Assembly: GCA_019752775.1 (NCBI GenBank)
Contig: JAIELU010000009.1
Coordinates: forward strand, 1 to 16,021
Direction: 5' to 3'
DNA from: Campylobacterales bacterium
GTDB taxonomy: Bacteria; Campylobacterota; Campylobacteria; Campylobacterales; Arcobacteraceae
Length of the DNA stretch: 16,021 bases
Below, one piece after another: positions 7,446 through 14,391 of this stretch. A program made the translations under genes and the position numbers. Position 1 is the stretch's first letter; each line of letters opens with the position of its first letter. The notes under the pieces were generated by a model, which saw nothing but the letters and a program-made list of their open reading frames with translations, was not told the DNA's origin and searched no databases.

Positions 7446-8249
7446 TTATTTTTTGTTTTCACTTTTTGGCAAATTAGTGTTCATTGATTCATTATTACTT
7501 TTATAAGTATAAAAATATTTTTTCTTCAATACATTTACATAAGGTTTTACAGTTGCAATTTTCATATCTGTAAGATCCGTAACTTGAATAACTCTTCCCA
7601 CTTTTAAACCCTCAAAAAAGATGTTATCCATACCTGAAGTTATAACTTCATCACCTTTTTTAATTTCAGCCCAAACAGGAATGAATTTTATTTCTAATTC
7701 ATCTTGATTTTTTGATGCAGTAATAATTCCAGGAGCTTTTTCTTCACCTATAAAAACAGCATAAGAACACTCTTTATTACCATTTAATAATCCAACTGCA
7801 TTACCATTTTTATTTACAACAATTCCTGCTGAATAATTATCTGTAATAAGACCTAAAATAGTATCATTCTCTATTTTTTTATCTAACCAAACTTTTGTAA
7901 AGTCATTATAATTTATGTAAGAAAGAACTTTAACGATTTCAATTTTAGATTTATTTTCTGGAATATCAATGTTAACTAAAAATTCTTTTAGTGTATGGAG
8001 TTGATTTTGTACATTTGTATATAATATTTTGTATTCTTTTAATTCACTATTTTCAATTTTCAATTTTTCAATTGTTTCTGCTTGATTAAAATGTTTTTCA
8101 AGAGATGTAGTAAAATTAATAACCTTACTAATATATAAATTTTTAAAATCATTTAGAAAAGTGAATTTTTTAATTAGCAGTTCATCTATCTTAAAAAGAT
8201 AAGATGCTCCTGCAATTATAAAAAGTAATGCAAAAATAAATTTACGCAT
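7446..8249 (-). CDS. mreC: Rod-shape-determining protein MreC
   Basis: MreC is a bitopic inner-membrane protein that links the MreB cytoskeleton to periplasmic peptidoglycan synthases during side-wall growth. The 267-residue protein starts with a short cytoplasmic Met-Arg-Lys and a membrane helix (about 4-19), followed by a coiled-coil-like segment rich in Glu, Lys and Leu (about 50-92). A beta-rich periplasmic part includes VWLDKKIENDTILGLIT, AGIVVNKNGNAVGLLNGN and KKGDEVITSGMDNIFFEGLKVG, the usual MreC landmarks. Sequence similarity in this family is low, but position directly after mreB and the topology make the call safe. Its start overlaps the mreB stop by 8 nt, so translation is probably coupled. 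It is the last gene of the fabZ-to-mreC block. No mreD or penicillin-binding protein gene follows; instead convergent ribE begins its 3' end 6 nt away. Confidence 0.93.
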   Translation of the reverse strand: MRKFIFALLFIIAGASYLFKIDELLIKKFTFLNDFKNLYISKVINFTTSLEKHFNQAETIEKLKIENSELKEYKILYTNVQNQLHTLKEFLVNIDIPENKSKIEIVKVLSYINYNDFTKVWLDKKIENDTILGLITDNYSAGIVVNKNGNAVGLLNGNKECSYAVFIGEEKAPGIITASKNQDELEIKFIPVWAEIKKGDEVITSGMDNIFFEGLKVGRVIQVTDLTDMKIATVKPYVNVLKKKYFYTYKSNNESMNTNLPKSENKK

Positions 8250-9273
8250 TAGTTATTAGTTTAAGTAACTCTGGTTCGTTAAGAACTTGGCTTGTTCCAT
8301 ATGCAACTGATAATAAAGGTTCATCAGCAATTTTAACAGGAAGTCTAATAATATCACTTAAATATACATCTAATCCTCTGATTAATGCACCACCACCTGT
8401 TATAATAACACCATTATCAACAATATCACTTGCTAAATCAGGAGGCATATTTTCAAGAACACTTTTGATTGATGAAACTATCTCTTTAAGGGGTTCTTTA
8501 ATAGCAATTCTTACCCCTTCACTTCCAAGTTCAATTGTAGAAAGTAAACCAGAATTATCTCTTCCTTTTACTTTCATTTTTAACTCAGTATCAAGTTTAA
8601 TTGCAGTTCCAATTTCTATTTTGATATTTTCAGCAGTTCTTTCACCAATAAATAAATTGTAATTTTGTCTAACATGTTCAATAATAGATTTATCAAATTT
8701 ATCACCAGCAACTTTTATAGATTTACATAAAACTAATCCACCAAGAGAAGTAACACCAATTTCTGTTGTTCCTCCACCAATATCAACAACAATGTAACCA
8801 GCTGGATCAGATACAGGAATTCCAGCACCAATAGCAGCAGCCATTGGTTCTTCAACTAAAAATACTTCTCTTGCACCTGCGCTCATTGCTGATTCTTCAA
8901 CTGCTTTTTTTTCAACTTGAGTAATACCATAAGGAATACAAATAATAATTCTTGGACGAATAAATGATTTTCGTGAATGAGCTTTTTCAATAAAATATCT
9001 AATCATTCTTTCAGTCATTTCAAAATCGGCAATTACACCATCTTGCATAGGACGAACAGCTTGAATATTTAAAGGAGTTTTCCCAATCATTTGTTTAGCT
9101 TCTTGACCCACTGCTAAGATTCTATCTCTACCATTTTTGTCTTTTTGAACAGCAACAACTGAAGGCTCATTTATAATTATACCTTTACCTCTTACTGAAA
9201 CAATCGTATTTGCCGTTCCCAAGTCAATTGCCATATCACTTGAAAAAAGACCTATTAATTTATCTAAAAACAC
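8242..9273 (-). CDS. mreB: Rod-shape-determining actin homologue MreB
   Basis: MreB forms short ATP-bound filaments on the inner face of the cytoplasmic membrane that guide elongasome movement and keep the cell rod-shaped or curved. The 343 residues agree with the family. Actin-fold motifs are intact: phosphate-1 loop DLGTANT (17-23), phosphate-2 loop DIGGGTTEIGV (164-174), EEPMAAAIGAG (141-151), and the adenosine motif ITGGGALIRGL in the C-terminal third. The N-terminal MFLDKLIGLF is hydrophobic and probably amphipathic, fitting direct membrane binding. The start is GTG, 13 nt after the clpX stop, and its AAAGGA ribosome-binding site lies within that gap 8 nt before the GTG. The gene overlaps mreC by 8 nt. 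There is no sign of damage. Confidence 0.98.
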   Translation of the reverse strand: MFLDKLIGLFSSDMAIDLGTANTIVSVRGKGIIINEPSVVAVQKDKNGRDRILAVGQEAKQMIGKTPLNIQAVRPMQDGVIADFEMTERMIRYFIEKAHSRKSFIRPRIIICIPYGITQVEKKAVEESAMSAGAREVFLVEEPMAAAIGAGIPVSDPAGYIVVDIGGGTTEIGVTSLGGLVLCKSIKVAGDKFDKSIIEHVRQNYNLFIGERTAENIKIEIGTAIKLDTELKMKVKGRDNSGLLSTIELGSEGVRIAIKEPLKEIVSSIKSVLENMPPDLASDIVDNGVIITGGGALIRGLDVYLSDIIRLPVKIADEPLLSVAYGTSQVLNEPELLKLITNA

Positions 9274-9286
9274 TTTTATATCCTTT

Positions 9287-10507
9287 CTATGCTACTTTTG
9301 GTTCTTTTGTTTTAAGAACAACCTCTTTTGTTATTGTTATTGTTTTATTTTTATATTTTGGAAGGTCAAACATTATATCTAACATTATATCTTCTAGTAT
9401 AGAACGCAATCCTCTAGCACCTGTTTTTCTAACAATTGCAAGTTTTGCTAACTCTTTTAATGCATCTTTTTCAAATTCTAATTTAACATCGTCCATTTGG
9501 AAAAGTTTGATATATTGTTTAATTAGTGCATTTTTAGGTTCTGTCAAAATATGAACCATATCATCTTCTGTTATTTCATTTAATGTAGCAACCATATGAA
9601 GTCTTCCTATTAACTCAGGAATTAAACCATACTTTACTAAATCATCTGCTTCTACTTTTGATAAAACTTTATCGTGGTCATTTTTACCTTTTTTATCTTG
9701 GTTAAATCCAAGTACATTTGCACCTTGTTTTTTCTTAATAATATCTTCAAGTCCATCAAAAGCTCCACCACAAATAAATAAGATATTAGTAGTATCAACT
9801 TGAAGTGCTTCTTGTCCTGGATGTTTTCTTCCACCTTTTGGAGGAACATTTACAACAGCACCTTCAACAATTTTTAGCAATGCTTGTTGAACTCCCTCTC
9901 CTGAAACATCTCTTGTTATTGATCTATTTTCACTCATACGAGCTACTTTATCAACTTCATCAATAAAAATGATTCCTCTTTGGGCTTTTTTTATGTCGCC
10001 ATCTGCTGCTTGAACAAGTCTTGTTACTACATTCTCGACATCATCACCAACATATCCAGCTTCTGTTAAACTTGTAGCATCTGCAATCGCTAAAGGAACA
10101 TCAAGATATTTAGAAATAGTTTGAGCTAGAAGTGTTTTTCCTGAACCGGTTGGTCCAATTAATAAAACATTTGATTTACTTAATTCTGTATCGTCATCAA
10201 TTTCATGGTGTCTAAAAATTCTTTTGTAGTGATTATAAACAGCAACACTTAGAACCTTTTTAGCTCTATCTTGTCCTATTACATACTCATCTAATATTTT
10301 TTTTAGTTCAGCTGGAGTTTTGATTTTAATCTCTTTAGCTTCAGCTGGAGTAATTTTATTATCCAACTCTTCTATTGGAAGATTCCCACTCATTATTTCA
10401 TTGGCAGCTGTTACACAAGCTTTGCATATACAAGCATTATCTCCTGCAATTACAGGATTATCTTTGGTATCAGTTGTTCCACAAAAATCACATATAATCT
10501 TACTCAT
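9287..10507 (-). CDS. clpX: ATP-dependent Clp protease ATP-binding subunit ClpX
   Basis: ClpX is a hexameric AAA+ unfoldase that feeds substrates to ClpP. The 406-residue protein has the N-terminal zinc-binding domain with Cys6, Cys9, Cys28 and Cys31 (an extra Cys26 lies between). It then has Walker A GPTGSGKT (118-125), the substrate-gripping pore loop GYVG (151-154), Walker B IIFIDEVDK (179-187) and the sensor-2 segment RKTGARGLRSI near the C-terminus. A Leu-Gly-Phe tripeptide (VLGFNQDKK) occupies the position of the IGF loop that docks on ClpP. The start ATG is 7 nt after the lpxA stop, with AATAGG overlapping that stop as ribosome-binding site. clpP is not adjacent, unlike in many proteobacteria; being placed between lpxA and mreB is, as I remember it, the Campylobacter arrangement. 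Confidence 0.98.
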   Translation of the reverse strand: MSKIICDFCGTTDTKDNPVIAGDNACICKACVTAANEIMSGNLPIEELDNKITPAEAKEIKIKTPAELKKILDEYVIGQDRAKKVLSVAVYNHYKRIFRHHEIDDDTELSKSNVLLIGPTGSGKTLLAQTISKYLDVPLAIADATSLTEAGYVGDDVENVVTRLVQAADGDIKKAQRGIIFIDEVDKVARMSENRSITRDVSGEGVQQALLKIVEGAVVNVPPKGGRKHPGQEALQVDTTNILFICGGAFDGLEDIIKKKQGANVLGFNQDKKGKNDHDKVLSKVEADDLVKYGLIPELIGRLHMVATLNEITEDDMVHILTEPKNALIKQYIKLFQMDDVKLEFEKDALKELAKLAIVRKTGARGLRSILEDIMLDIMFDLPKYKNKTITITKEVVLKTKEPKVA

Positions 10508-10514
10508 TTTATAC

Positions 10515-11300
10515 CTATTGCTTTCTGTTAAAAGGAATACCTCGTTTTGTATTTAATACAAAACTTGCTAATTCTTTTACATGTTTATTTTCGTTTGTTT
10601 CAAATAAATCTCTTGCAACTTCTTGAAGAGGTTTTCCAGATTCGAAAAGTTCTTTATATGCTGATTTTATTGCATCTATATCTTCTCTGTTTTCAAATCT
10701 TCTTCGTAAACCAGTTAGATTTAATCCTCTTAAAACAGCTTTATTTCCTTCTGCTAAACAAAATGGAGGAATATCTTGGGCAACAGCTGATGCGCCACCT
10801 ACCATAACTTGAGTTCCAATTTTACAAAATTGGTGAATAGGTGTTAATCCACCAATTACTACAAAATCGTCACATTCAACATGACCTGCTAGTGTTGCAC
10901 CATTTGCAAAAATACAATTATTTCCTATAATACAATCGTGAGCAACATGTACATAACCCATAAATAGGTTATTGTCTCCAATTTTTGTGATTGAACCGCC
11001 ACCAATTGTTCCTGGATTAAATAAAGTGTATTCTCTTATTTTATTGTTATCACCGATTATTAATTCTACATCTTCACCGTTGAATTTTAAATCTTGAGGA
11101 ATACTTCCAATTGCAGCATGAGAGAAGATATGATTATTTTTCCCAATAGTAGTTTTCCCATCAATTAGTGTATGTGAATCTACAATTGTTCCATCACCAA
11201 TTTTTACATTTTTCCCAATAATTGTAAAAGCACCAATAGTGATATTATCACCTAATATGGCACCTTCTTCAATTATTGCAGTTTTATGAATATTGTTCAT
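10515..11300 (-). CDS. lpxA: Acyl-ACP--UDP-N-acetylglucosamine O-acyltransferase LpxA
   Basis: LpxA transfers a 3-hydroxyacyl chain from ACP to the 3-OH of UDP-GlcNAc, the first step of lipid A synthesis. The 261 residues match the family. The N-terminal ~185 residues are hexapeptide repeats of a left-handed parallel beta-helix, for example AILGDNITIGAFTIIGKNVK. His121 in HVAHDC corresponds to the catalytic His125 of the E. coli enzyme, and His140 in ATLAGHV matches its conserved His144. The C-terminal helical domain contains GLNLTGLRRR. The ATG has a weak AGGC-type ribosome-binding site and lies 11 nt after the fabZ stop, so it is probably co-translated. The substrate hydroxyacyl-ACP is shared with FabZ, encoded just upstream. 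lpxD and lpxC are not in the window. Confidence 0.97.
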   Translation of the reverse strand: MNNIHKTAIIEEGAILGDNITIGAFTIIGKNVKIGDGTIVDSHTLIDGKTTIGKNNHIFSHAAIGSIPQDLKFNGEDVELIIGDNNKIREYTLFNPGTIGGGSITKIGDNNLFMGYVHVAHDCIIGNNCIFANGATLAGHVECDDFVVIGGLTPIHQFCKIGTQVMVGGASAVAQDIPPFCLAEGNKAVLRGLNLTGLRRRFENREDIDAIKSAYKELFESGKPLQEVARDLFETNENKHVKELASFVLNTKRGIPFNRKQ

Positions 11301-11311
11301 TTATTTGCCTA

Positions 11312-11755
11312 TTATTTATCAACTATCATAGCTTTAAATTCAGCCTCAGCACATACTTTTCCATCTATAAATGCCTGCCCTTTTAAAACCATAAGTGAGC
11401 TTTTCATTTTAATTACTTCTAATTCATAGTCTAATCTATCCCCTGGTCTTACGGGAGTTCTGAATTTAGCGTTATCTATACTCATAAAATAAATTACTTT
11501 ATTTTTCATCTCTGCATCTGATAAATCTGAGCTTTTAAGAGCCAAAACACCACCACATTGAGCCATACCTTCTAAAATTAATACACCTGGATAAATTGGA
11601 TGACCTGGGAAATGTCCTTGAAAAGCTGGTTCTGAAATAGAAACATTTTTGAAACCTTTGATAGATTTTTTAAGTTCCATTTCAGTGATTCTATCCACAA
11701 GTAACATTGGGTATCTATGAGGAAGAATTTCTTGAATTTGCATAATATCTAACAT
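11312..11755 (-). CDS. fabZ: 3-hydroxyacyl-[acyl-carrier-protein] dehydratase FabZ
   Basis: FabZ dehydrates 3-hydroxyacyl-ACP to trans-2-enoyl-ACP in fatty-acid elongation and so competes with LpxA for hydroxyacyl chains. The 147-residue hot-dog-fold protein carries LPHRYPMLLVDRI (11-23) and the active-site segment GHFPGHPIYPGVLILEGMAQ (47-66), with catalytic His48 and Glu62. The chosen ATG has AGGA 8 nt upstream; the ATG four codons later is too close to be preferred. A promoter is likely in the 51-nt gap after lpxB, so fabZ may be both co-transcribed with lpxB and independently expressed. The fabZ-lpxA pair is widely conserved. The protein is complete and typical. Confidence 0.97.
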   Translation of the reverse strand: MLDIMQIQEILPHRYPMLLVDRITEMELKKSIKGFKNVSISEPAFQGHFPGHPIYPGVLILEGMAQCGGVLALKSSDLSDAEMKNKVIYFMSIDNAKFRTPVRPGDRLDYELEVIKMKSSLMVLKGQAFIDGKVCAEAEFKAMIVDK

Positions 11756-11788
11756 ATAATATCCTGATTTTTTTATTGAATGGCAAAT

Positions 11789-11794
11789 ATTATA
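11789..11794 (-). promoter_or_regulatory. Candidate -10 element of an internal promoter before fabZ
   Basis: On the minus strand a perfect TATAAT (11794-11789) lies in the 51-nt gap between the lpxB stop and the fabZ ATG, giving a predicted leader of about 27 nt. This is the only gap larger than 13 nt within the queH-to-mreC block. A -35 would fall in the end of lpxB and is weak there. Confidence 0.45.
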
Positions 11795-11806
11795 TCTAAA
11801 AAATAA

Positions 11807-12850
11807 TTAGTTTTTAATTATCTCAGCAACATTTCGAGAACTTCCATTTTTTAGATAATCTCTTAATATTTTAGAATTATCAAAAAATAATTTTTTATCC
11901 ATATTTGTATAATCTAAAAATAAATTCTCAACATTAACTTCATTTTGTAAAAATTCATTATGTAAAGCTGTTTTTCCCATTTTATCAAAAAAGATATTTG
12001 CAAGACCAACATAGTTTAGTTTTACAAACATTCTTCCTATAAAAAAGTCAAGTTTTTTAGCAATATATGAAAGGGTAAAGGGAGTTCCAATAAGCCCCGC
12101 TTCAAGCGTGGCTGTTCCTGAACAAATAAAAGCATATTCTGCTTCTTGAAGAGTTTTGTGAGTATTTTTTGAAATACTAAACTGTGAAATATCTCCATAA
12201 ATCTTTTTGATGTAATCATCATCAAATTTTGCTGGAATTATTAAAATATACTCTTTATTTGGAATTTTTTTAATTAATTCCTTAAAAATTGGCATAAGAT
12301 TTGTGATTTCTGTTTTTCTGCTTCCCGGCATAAAAGCTATTTTATTTGTATTAGATAGTTCCTCTTTAAAATTTTTTATTTCATCAAGAAGAGGATGCCC
12401 AACATAAGTAATTTTATTTTTATCACTATATATTTCACTCTCAAAAGGAATGATTGAACAAAGTTTTGTACAGTACTTTTCTAACTTTGCAACTCTTCCT
12501 TTTTTCCAAGCCCAAGCTTGAGGTAAAATATAATAAATAATCTCTTTGTCTGGATATGTTTCTCTTAATTTTTTTGCAAGTGGTAAATTAAATCCTGAAC
12601 TATCCATTAGTAAAACTTTGTCACAAGAAGCCGCAAGGGCTACTAATTCATCTCGAAGTTTAAAAAAGAATCTTAATTTTTTTAGTGCATCAACAATCCC
12701 CATGATTGCCAATGCAGTCAAATCATAAAGTGGATTTCCTAGCTCTTTATCAAAAACTCCTAAAAGTTCCACATCATCAGATAAATACTTTTTTAACTCT
12801 TTTAAGTGAATATTTGATGAGGCTTCCATCGCGCAAACTAATAATTTCAT
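11807..12850 (-). CDS. lpxB: Lipid-A-disaccharide synthase LpxB
   Basis: LpxB condenses UDP-2,3-diacylglucosamine with 2,3-diacylglucosamine-1-phosphate (lipid X) to the lipid A disaccharide, as a peripheral membrane glycosyltransferase of family GT19. The 347 residues are somewhat shorter than the E. coli enzyme (382). Motifs include MEASSNIHLKEL (8-19), LLMDSSGFNLPLAK (80-93, with Asp83 in the conserved acidic loop), YYILPQAWAWKKGR (106-119), YVGHPLLDE (149-157), FMPGSRKTEI (173-182), CSGTATLEAGLIGTPF (243-258) and NYVGLANI (279-286). The first motif differs from the common GEASGD; I recall EASSN as typical of Helicobacter and relatives. Its ATG overlaps the queH stop as ATGA, so translation is coupled. 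Together with lpxA and fabZ downstream it forms a lipid A cluster. Confidence 0.95.
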   Translation of the reverse strand: MKLLVCAMEASSNIHLKELKKYLSDDVELLGVFDKELGNPLYDLTALAIMGIVDALKKLRFFFKLRDELVALAASCDKVLLMDSSGFNLPLAKKLRETYPDKEIIYYILPQAWAWKKGRVAKLEKYCTKLCSIIPFESEIYSDKNKITYVGHPLLDEIKNFKEELSNTNKIAFMPGSRKTEITNLMPIFKELIKKIPNKEYILIIPAKFDDDYIKKIYGDISQFSISKNTHKTLQEAEYAFICSGTATLEAGLIGTPFTLSYIAKKLDFFIGRMFVKLNYVGLANIFFDKMGKTALHNEFLQNEVNVENLFLDYTNMDKKLFFDNSKILRDYLKNGSSRNVAEIIKN

Positions 12851-13920
12851 ACTAACTCTTCTTTTATATCTTCATAAGTTGTCGCATTTATTTCTATTTC
12901 ATACTTTTCATTTTTTATTTCATCAAGAACTATTAACGCACTTAAATCATAAGGATTCTTTAGTATTTGATTTCGTAAATTTAATTCTTTTTCAAAGCTT
13001 TGAGGATTGTACATAAGCTCTTTTACATTTTTGTATGAAGTATCTGCAAATAAATTAAAAGTTGTTAAATCAATGATTTTAACTTCATCTCTATTTAAAT
13101 AATTTATTCCATTTTTTTCATATTCAATTCGTCCATTTGTGTTATTTCTATTTATTGTTGAATAACAAAAAATATATGAGGGAACTATATTTTTAGCAAC
13201 TTTTACAATTGAGCCAAGAAGTCTATAATTTAAAAATCTTTGTTTTATGATTTTATAGTTTGCACCACTACTTTCAAGCTCATTTCTTTTTTTATAAAGT
13301 TCAAGTCTCTCTTCTATTGACTCTGGCAATATTTGATTTGAAATTGGATTAAACATTTCATCCATAATCTTCTTTTGAGCTTCCCTTTGTGCACTAAGTC
13401 CAAATAAACAACCACAATAATTTTGTCTATAAAGAGAATTTTCTTTTACTTTTTGCCCTTGAATTTCAGCTCCACTTCCAGCTTTATAATCTCTATAAAT
13501 AAACTCTAACCCTGTCATTGATGAAAGATTATTTCCAATCTTTTCTAGTTTTTCTTGAGATTTTTTTGGAGAAATTAAAAGAGTGGTTGTAAATTTATTA
13601 TGACCTAATTCAATAGCTTTTTTTACAGTTGTATCAAGTCTATCATCGTAACAAACTGTACATCTATCACCTTTTTCAGGTAAATGCTCCATCCCTTTAA
13701 CTTTTTTTAACCACTCTTCGAGGTTATAAGCACCTTCAATTAATTTTATGCCTAATTTTTGGCATGAATATTCTACATCTAAATATCTAAGTCTATATTC
13801 ACTATAAGGATGAATGTTTGGGTCATAAAAATAACCTACCAACTCTTCGTTTGGAAATTCTTCTTGTATTCTTTCTAAAAAATAGTGACTATCAACTGCG
13901 CAACAAATATGAACTAACAA
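12847..13920 (-). CDS. queH: Epoxyqueuosine reductase QueH (DUF208 family), long form
   Basis: QueH reduces epoxyqueuosine to queuosine at position 34 of tRNAs with GUN anticodons; it is the non-homologous alternative to QueG. The N-terminal ~200 residues carry the family's cysteine motifs: ICC (Cys6, Cys7), DRCTVCYDDRL (Cys87, Cys90) and QNYCGCLFG (Cys169, Cys171), expected to bind iron-sulfur/iron centres. The common CCxPC opening is CCAVD here. About 150 C-terminal residues (about 205-357) extend beyond the usual core and have no motif I recognise. The start is TTG, with AAAGG 7 nt upstream and a match to the MLxHICC family N-terminus; no in-frame ATG fits better. The gene overlaps lpxB by 4 nt (ATGA) and is first in the envelope block. 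Family assignment is strong; the role of the extension is unknown. Confidence 0.9.
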   Translation of the reverse strand: MLVHICCAVDSHYFLERIQEEFPNEELVGYFYDPNIHPYSEYRLRYLDVEYSCQKLGIKLIEGAYNLEEWLKKVKGMEHLPEKGDRCTVCYDDRLDTTVKKAIELGHNKFTTTLLISPKKSQEKLEKIGNNLSSMTGLEFIYRDYKAGSGAEIQGQKVKENSLYRQNYCGCLFGLSAQREAQKKIMDEMFNPISNQILPESIEERLELYKKRNELESSGANYKIIKQRFLNYRLLGSIVKVAKNIVPSYIFCYSTINRNNTNGRIEYEKNGINYLNRDEVKIIDLTTFNLFADTSYKNVKELMYNPQSFEKELNLRNQILKNPYDLSALIVLDEIKNEKYEIEINATTYEDIKEELV

Positions 13921-13944
13921 TAAAAAACCTTTAATTATATAATT

Positions 13945-13957
13945 TGATATAATTATA
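13945..13957. promoter_or_regulatory. Shared divergent promoter with palindromic -10 (queH / lipoprotein gene)
   Basis: TATAATTATA at 13948-13957 equals its own reverse complement, so a perfect TATAAT is present on both strands: 13948-13953 (+) and 13957-13952 (-). On the plus strand TG-A precedes it (13945-13947), making an extended -10 for the lipoprotein gene. Predicted leaders are about 25-27 nt for both genes. A second TATAAT on the plus strand (13938-13943) is a competing candidate. Confidence 0.5.
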
Positions 13958-13974
13958 GTAAAAGTTTTTAAAAC

Positions 13975-13989
13975 AAAGGATTAGCCATA
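13975..13989 (+). promoter_or_regulatory. Ribosome-binding site that fixes an ATA start
   Basis: AAAGGA (13975-13980) is followed by the 6-nt spacer TTAGCC and then ATA-AAA-AAT. Spacing is ideal for initiation at the ATA, and the codons that follow encode a typical lipoprotein signal peptide. This is the main argument for a non-canonical start codon here. Confidence 0.6.
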
Positions 13990-14376
13990 AAAAATTTACT
14001 CATTATCATTTTTTCTATATTCATTTTTACAGGATGTTTTAGTACAAATGAACCACAAATTAGCTCAAATAGTGCCACAATATTAATCAAAACTCCTCAA
14101 ATGAAATTTTATGATAAAGGGTTTATTTACAAATATAAAGATTATACGCAAGTACAGATTTTTAGTGCTGGAACTGCTATTTTGGATATGAAAATTTATG
14201 AAGATAAAGTTTGTAAAGCCACATTTAAATGTCAAGATTTAAAAACATTTAACAAAGAAAATCTATCTTCAACATATCCTGATAATTTTATAAAAGAGTT
14301 ATTTGAGAGAAATCAAAAAGAAGTTATTTACAGAGATAAACAAAATGATATTTTGATTAAAATAATAAGAGACTAG
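13987..14376 (+). CDS. Small lipoprotein of unknown function, apparent ATA start
   Basis: The reading frame gives 129 residues from ATA at 13987: an N-terminal Lys, a hydrophobic stretch (residues 4-14) and a lipobox Phe-Thr-Gly-Cys with Cys17, so the mature protein would be a lipid-anchored periplasmic or outer-membrane protein of about 113 residues. An AAAGGA ribosome-binding site (13975-13980) lies 6 nt before the ATA. An in-frame TAA (13969-13971) excludes a longer form, and there is no ATG, GTG or TTG between that stop and the ATA. The first ATG (14101) would give 91 residues with no signal peptide and no Shine-Dalgarno, which I consider the wrong start. The mature part contains one Cys pair-like feature (KVCKATFKCQDLK, Cys at 77 and 83) that could form a disulfide. 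It diverges from queH and converges on the transporter gene. I cannot name the family. Confidence 0.8.
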   Translation: MKNLLIIIFSIFIFTGCFSTNEPQISSNSATILIKTPQMKFYDKGFIYKYKDYTQVQIFSAGTAILDMKIYEDKVCKATFKCQDLKTFNKENLSSTYPDNFIKELFERNQKEVIYRDKQNDILIKIIRD

Positions 14377-14387
14377 TAAAAAACTAG
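14373..14387. terminator. Small hairpin between convergent lipoprotein and transporter genes
   Basis: CTAGT (14373-14377) and ACTAG (14383-14387) form a 5-bp stem with an A5 loop, and the lipoprotein TAG stop lies inside the stem. On the plus strand CCTTTTATT follows. On the minus strand the loop is T-rich and TCTCTTATT follows. It may serve as a weak terminator for both genes, whose stops are 15 nt apart. Confidence 0.4.
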
Positions 14388-14391
14388 CCTT

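Noticed and set aside
9210..9554. Plus-strand open frame of 114 codons across the mreB-clpX junction
   Set aside because: It is antisense to two highly conserved genes, and its hydrophobic composition follows from the complement of A-rich coding DNA.
10320..10807. Two plus-strand open frames antisense to clpX and lpxA
   Set aside because: No start signals, and the composition (Leu/Ile/Phe) is that expected from reverse reading of these genes.
12037..12225. Second minus-strand frame inside lpxB
   Set aside because: It is a shifted frame within the conserved LpxB C-terminal half, with no ribosome-binding site of its own.
14101..14376. Cytoplasmic 91-residue protein starting at the ATG
   Set aside because: There is no Shine-Dalgarno before this ATG, while the frame continues upstream through a lipoprotein signal peptide to a well-spaced ribosome-binding site.
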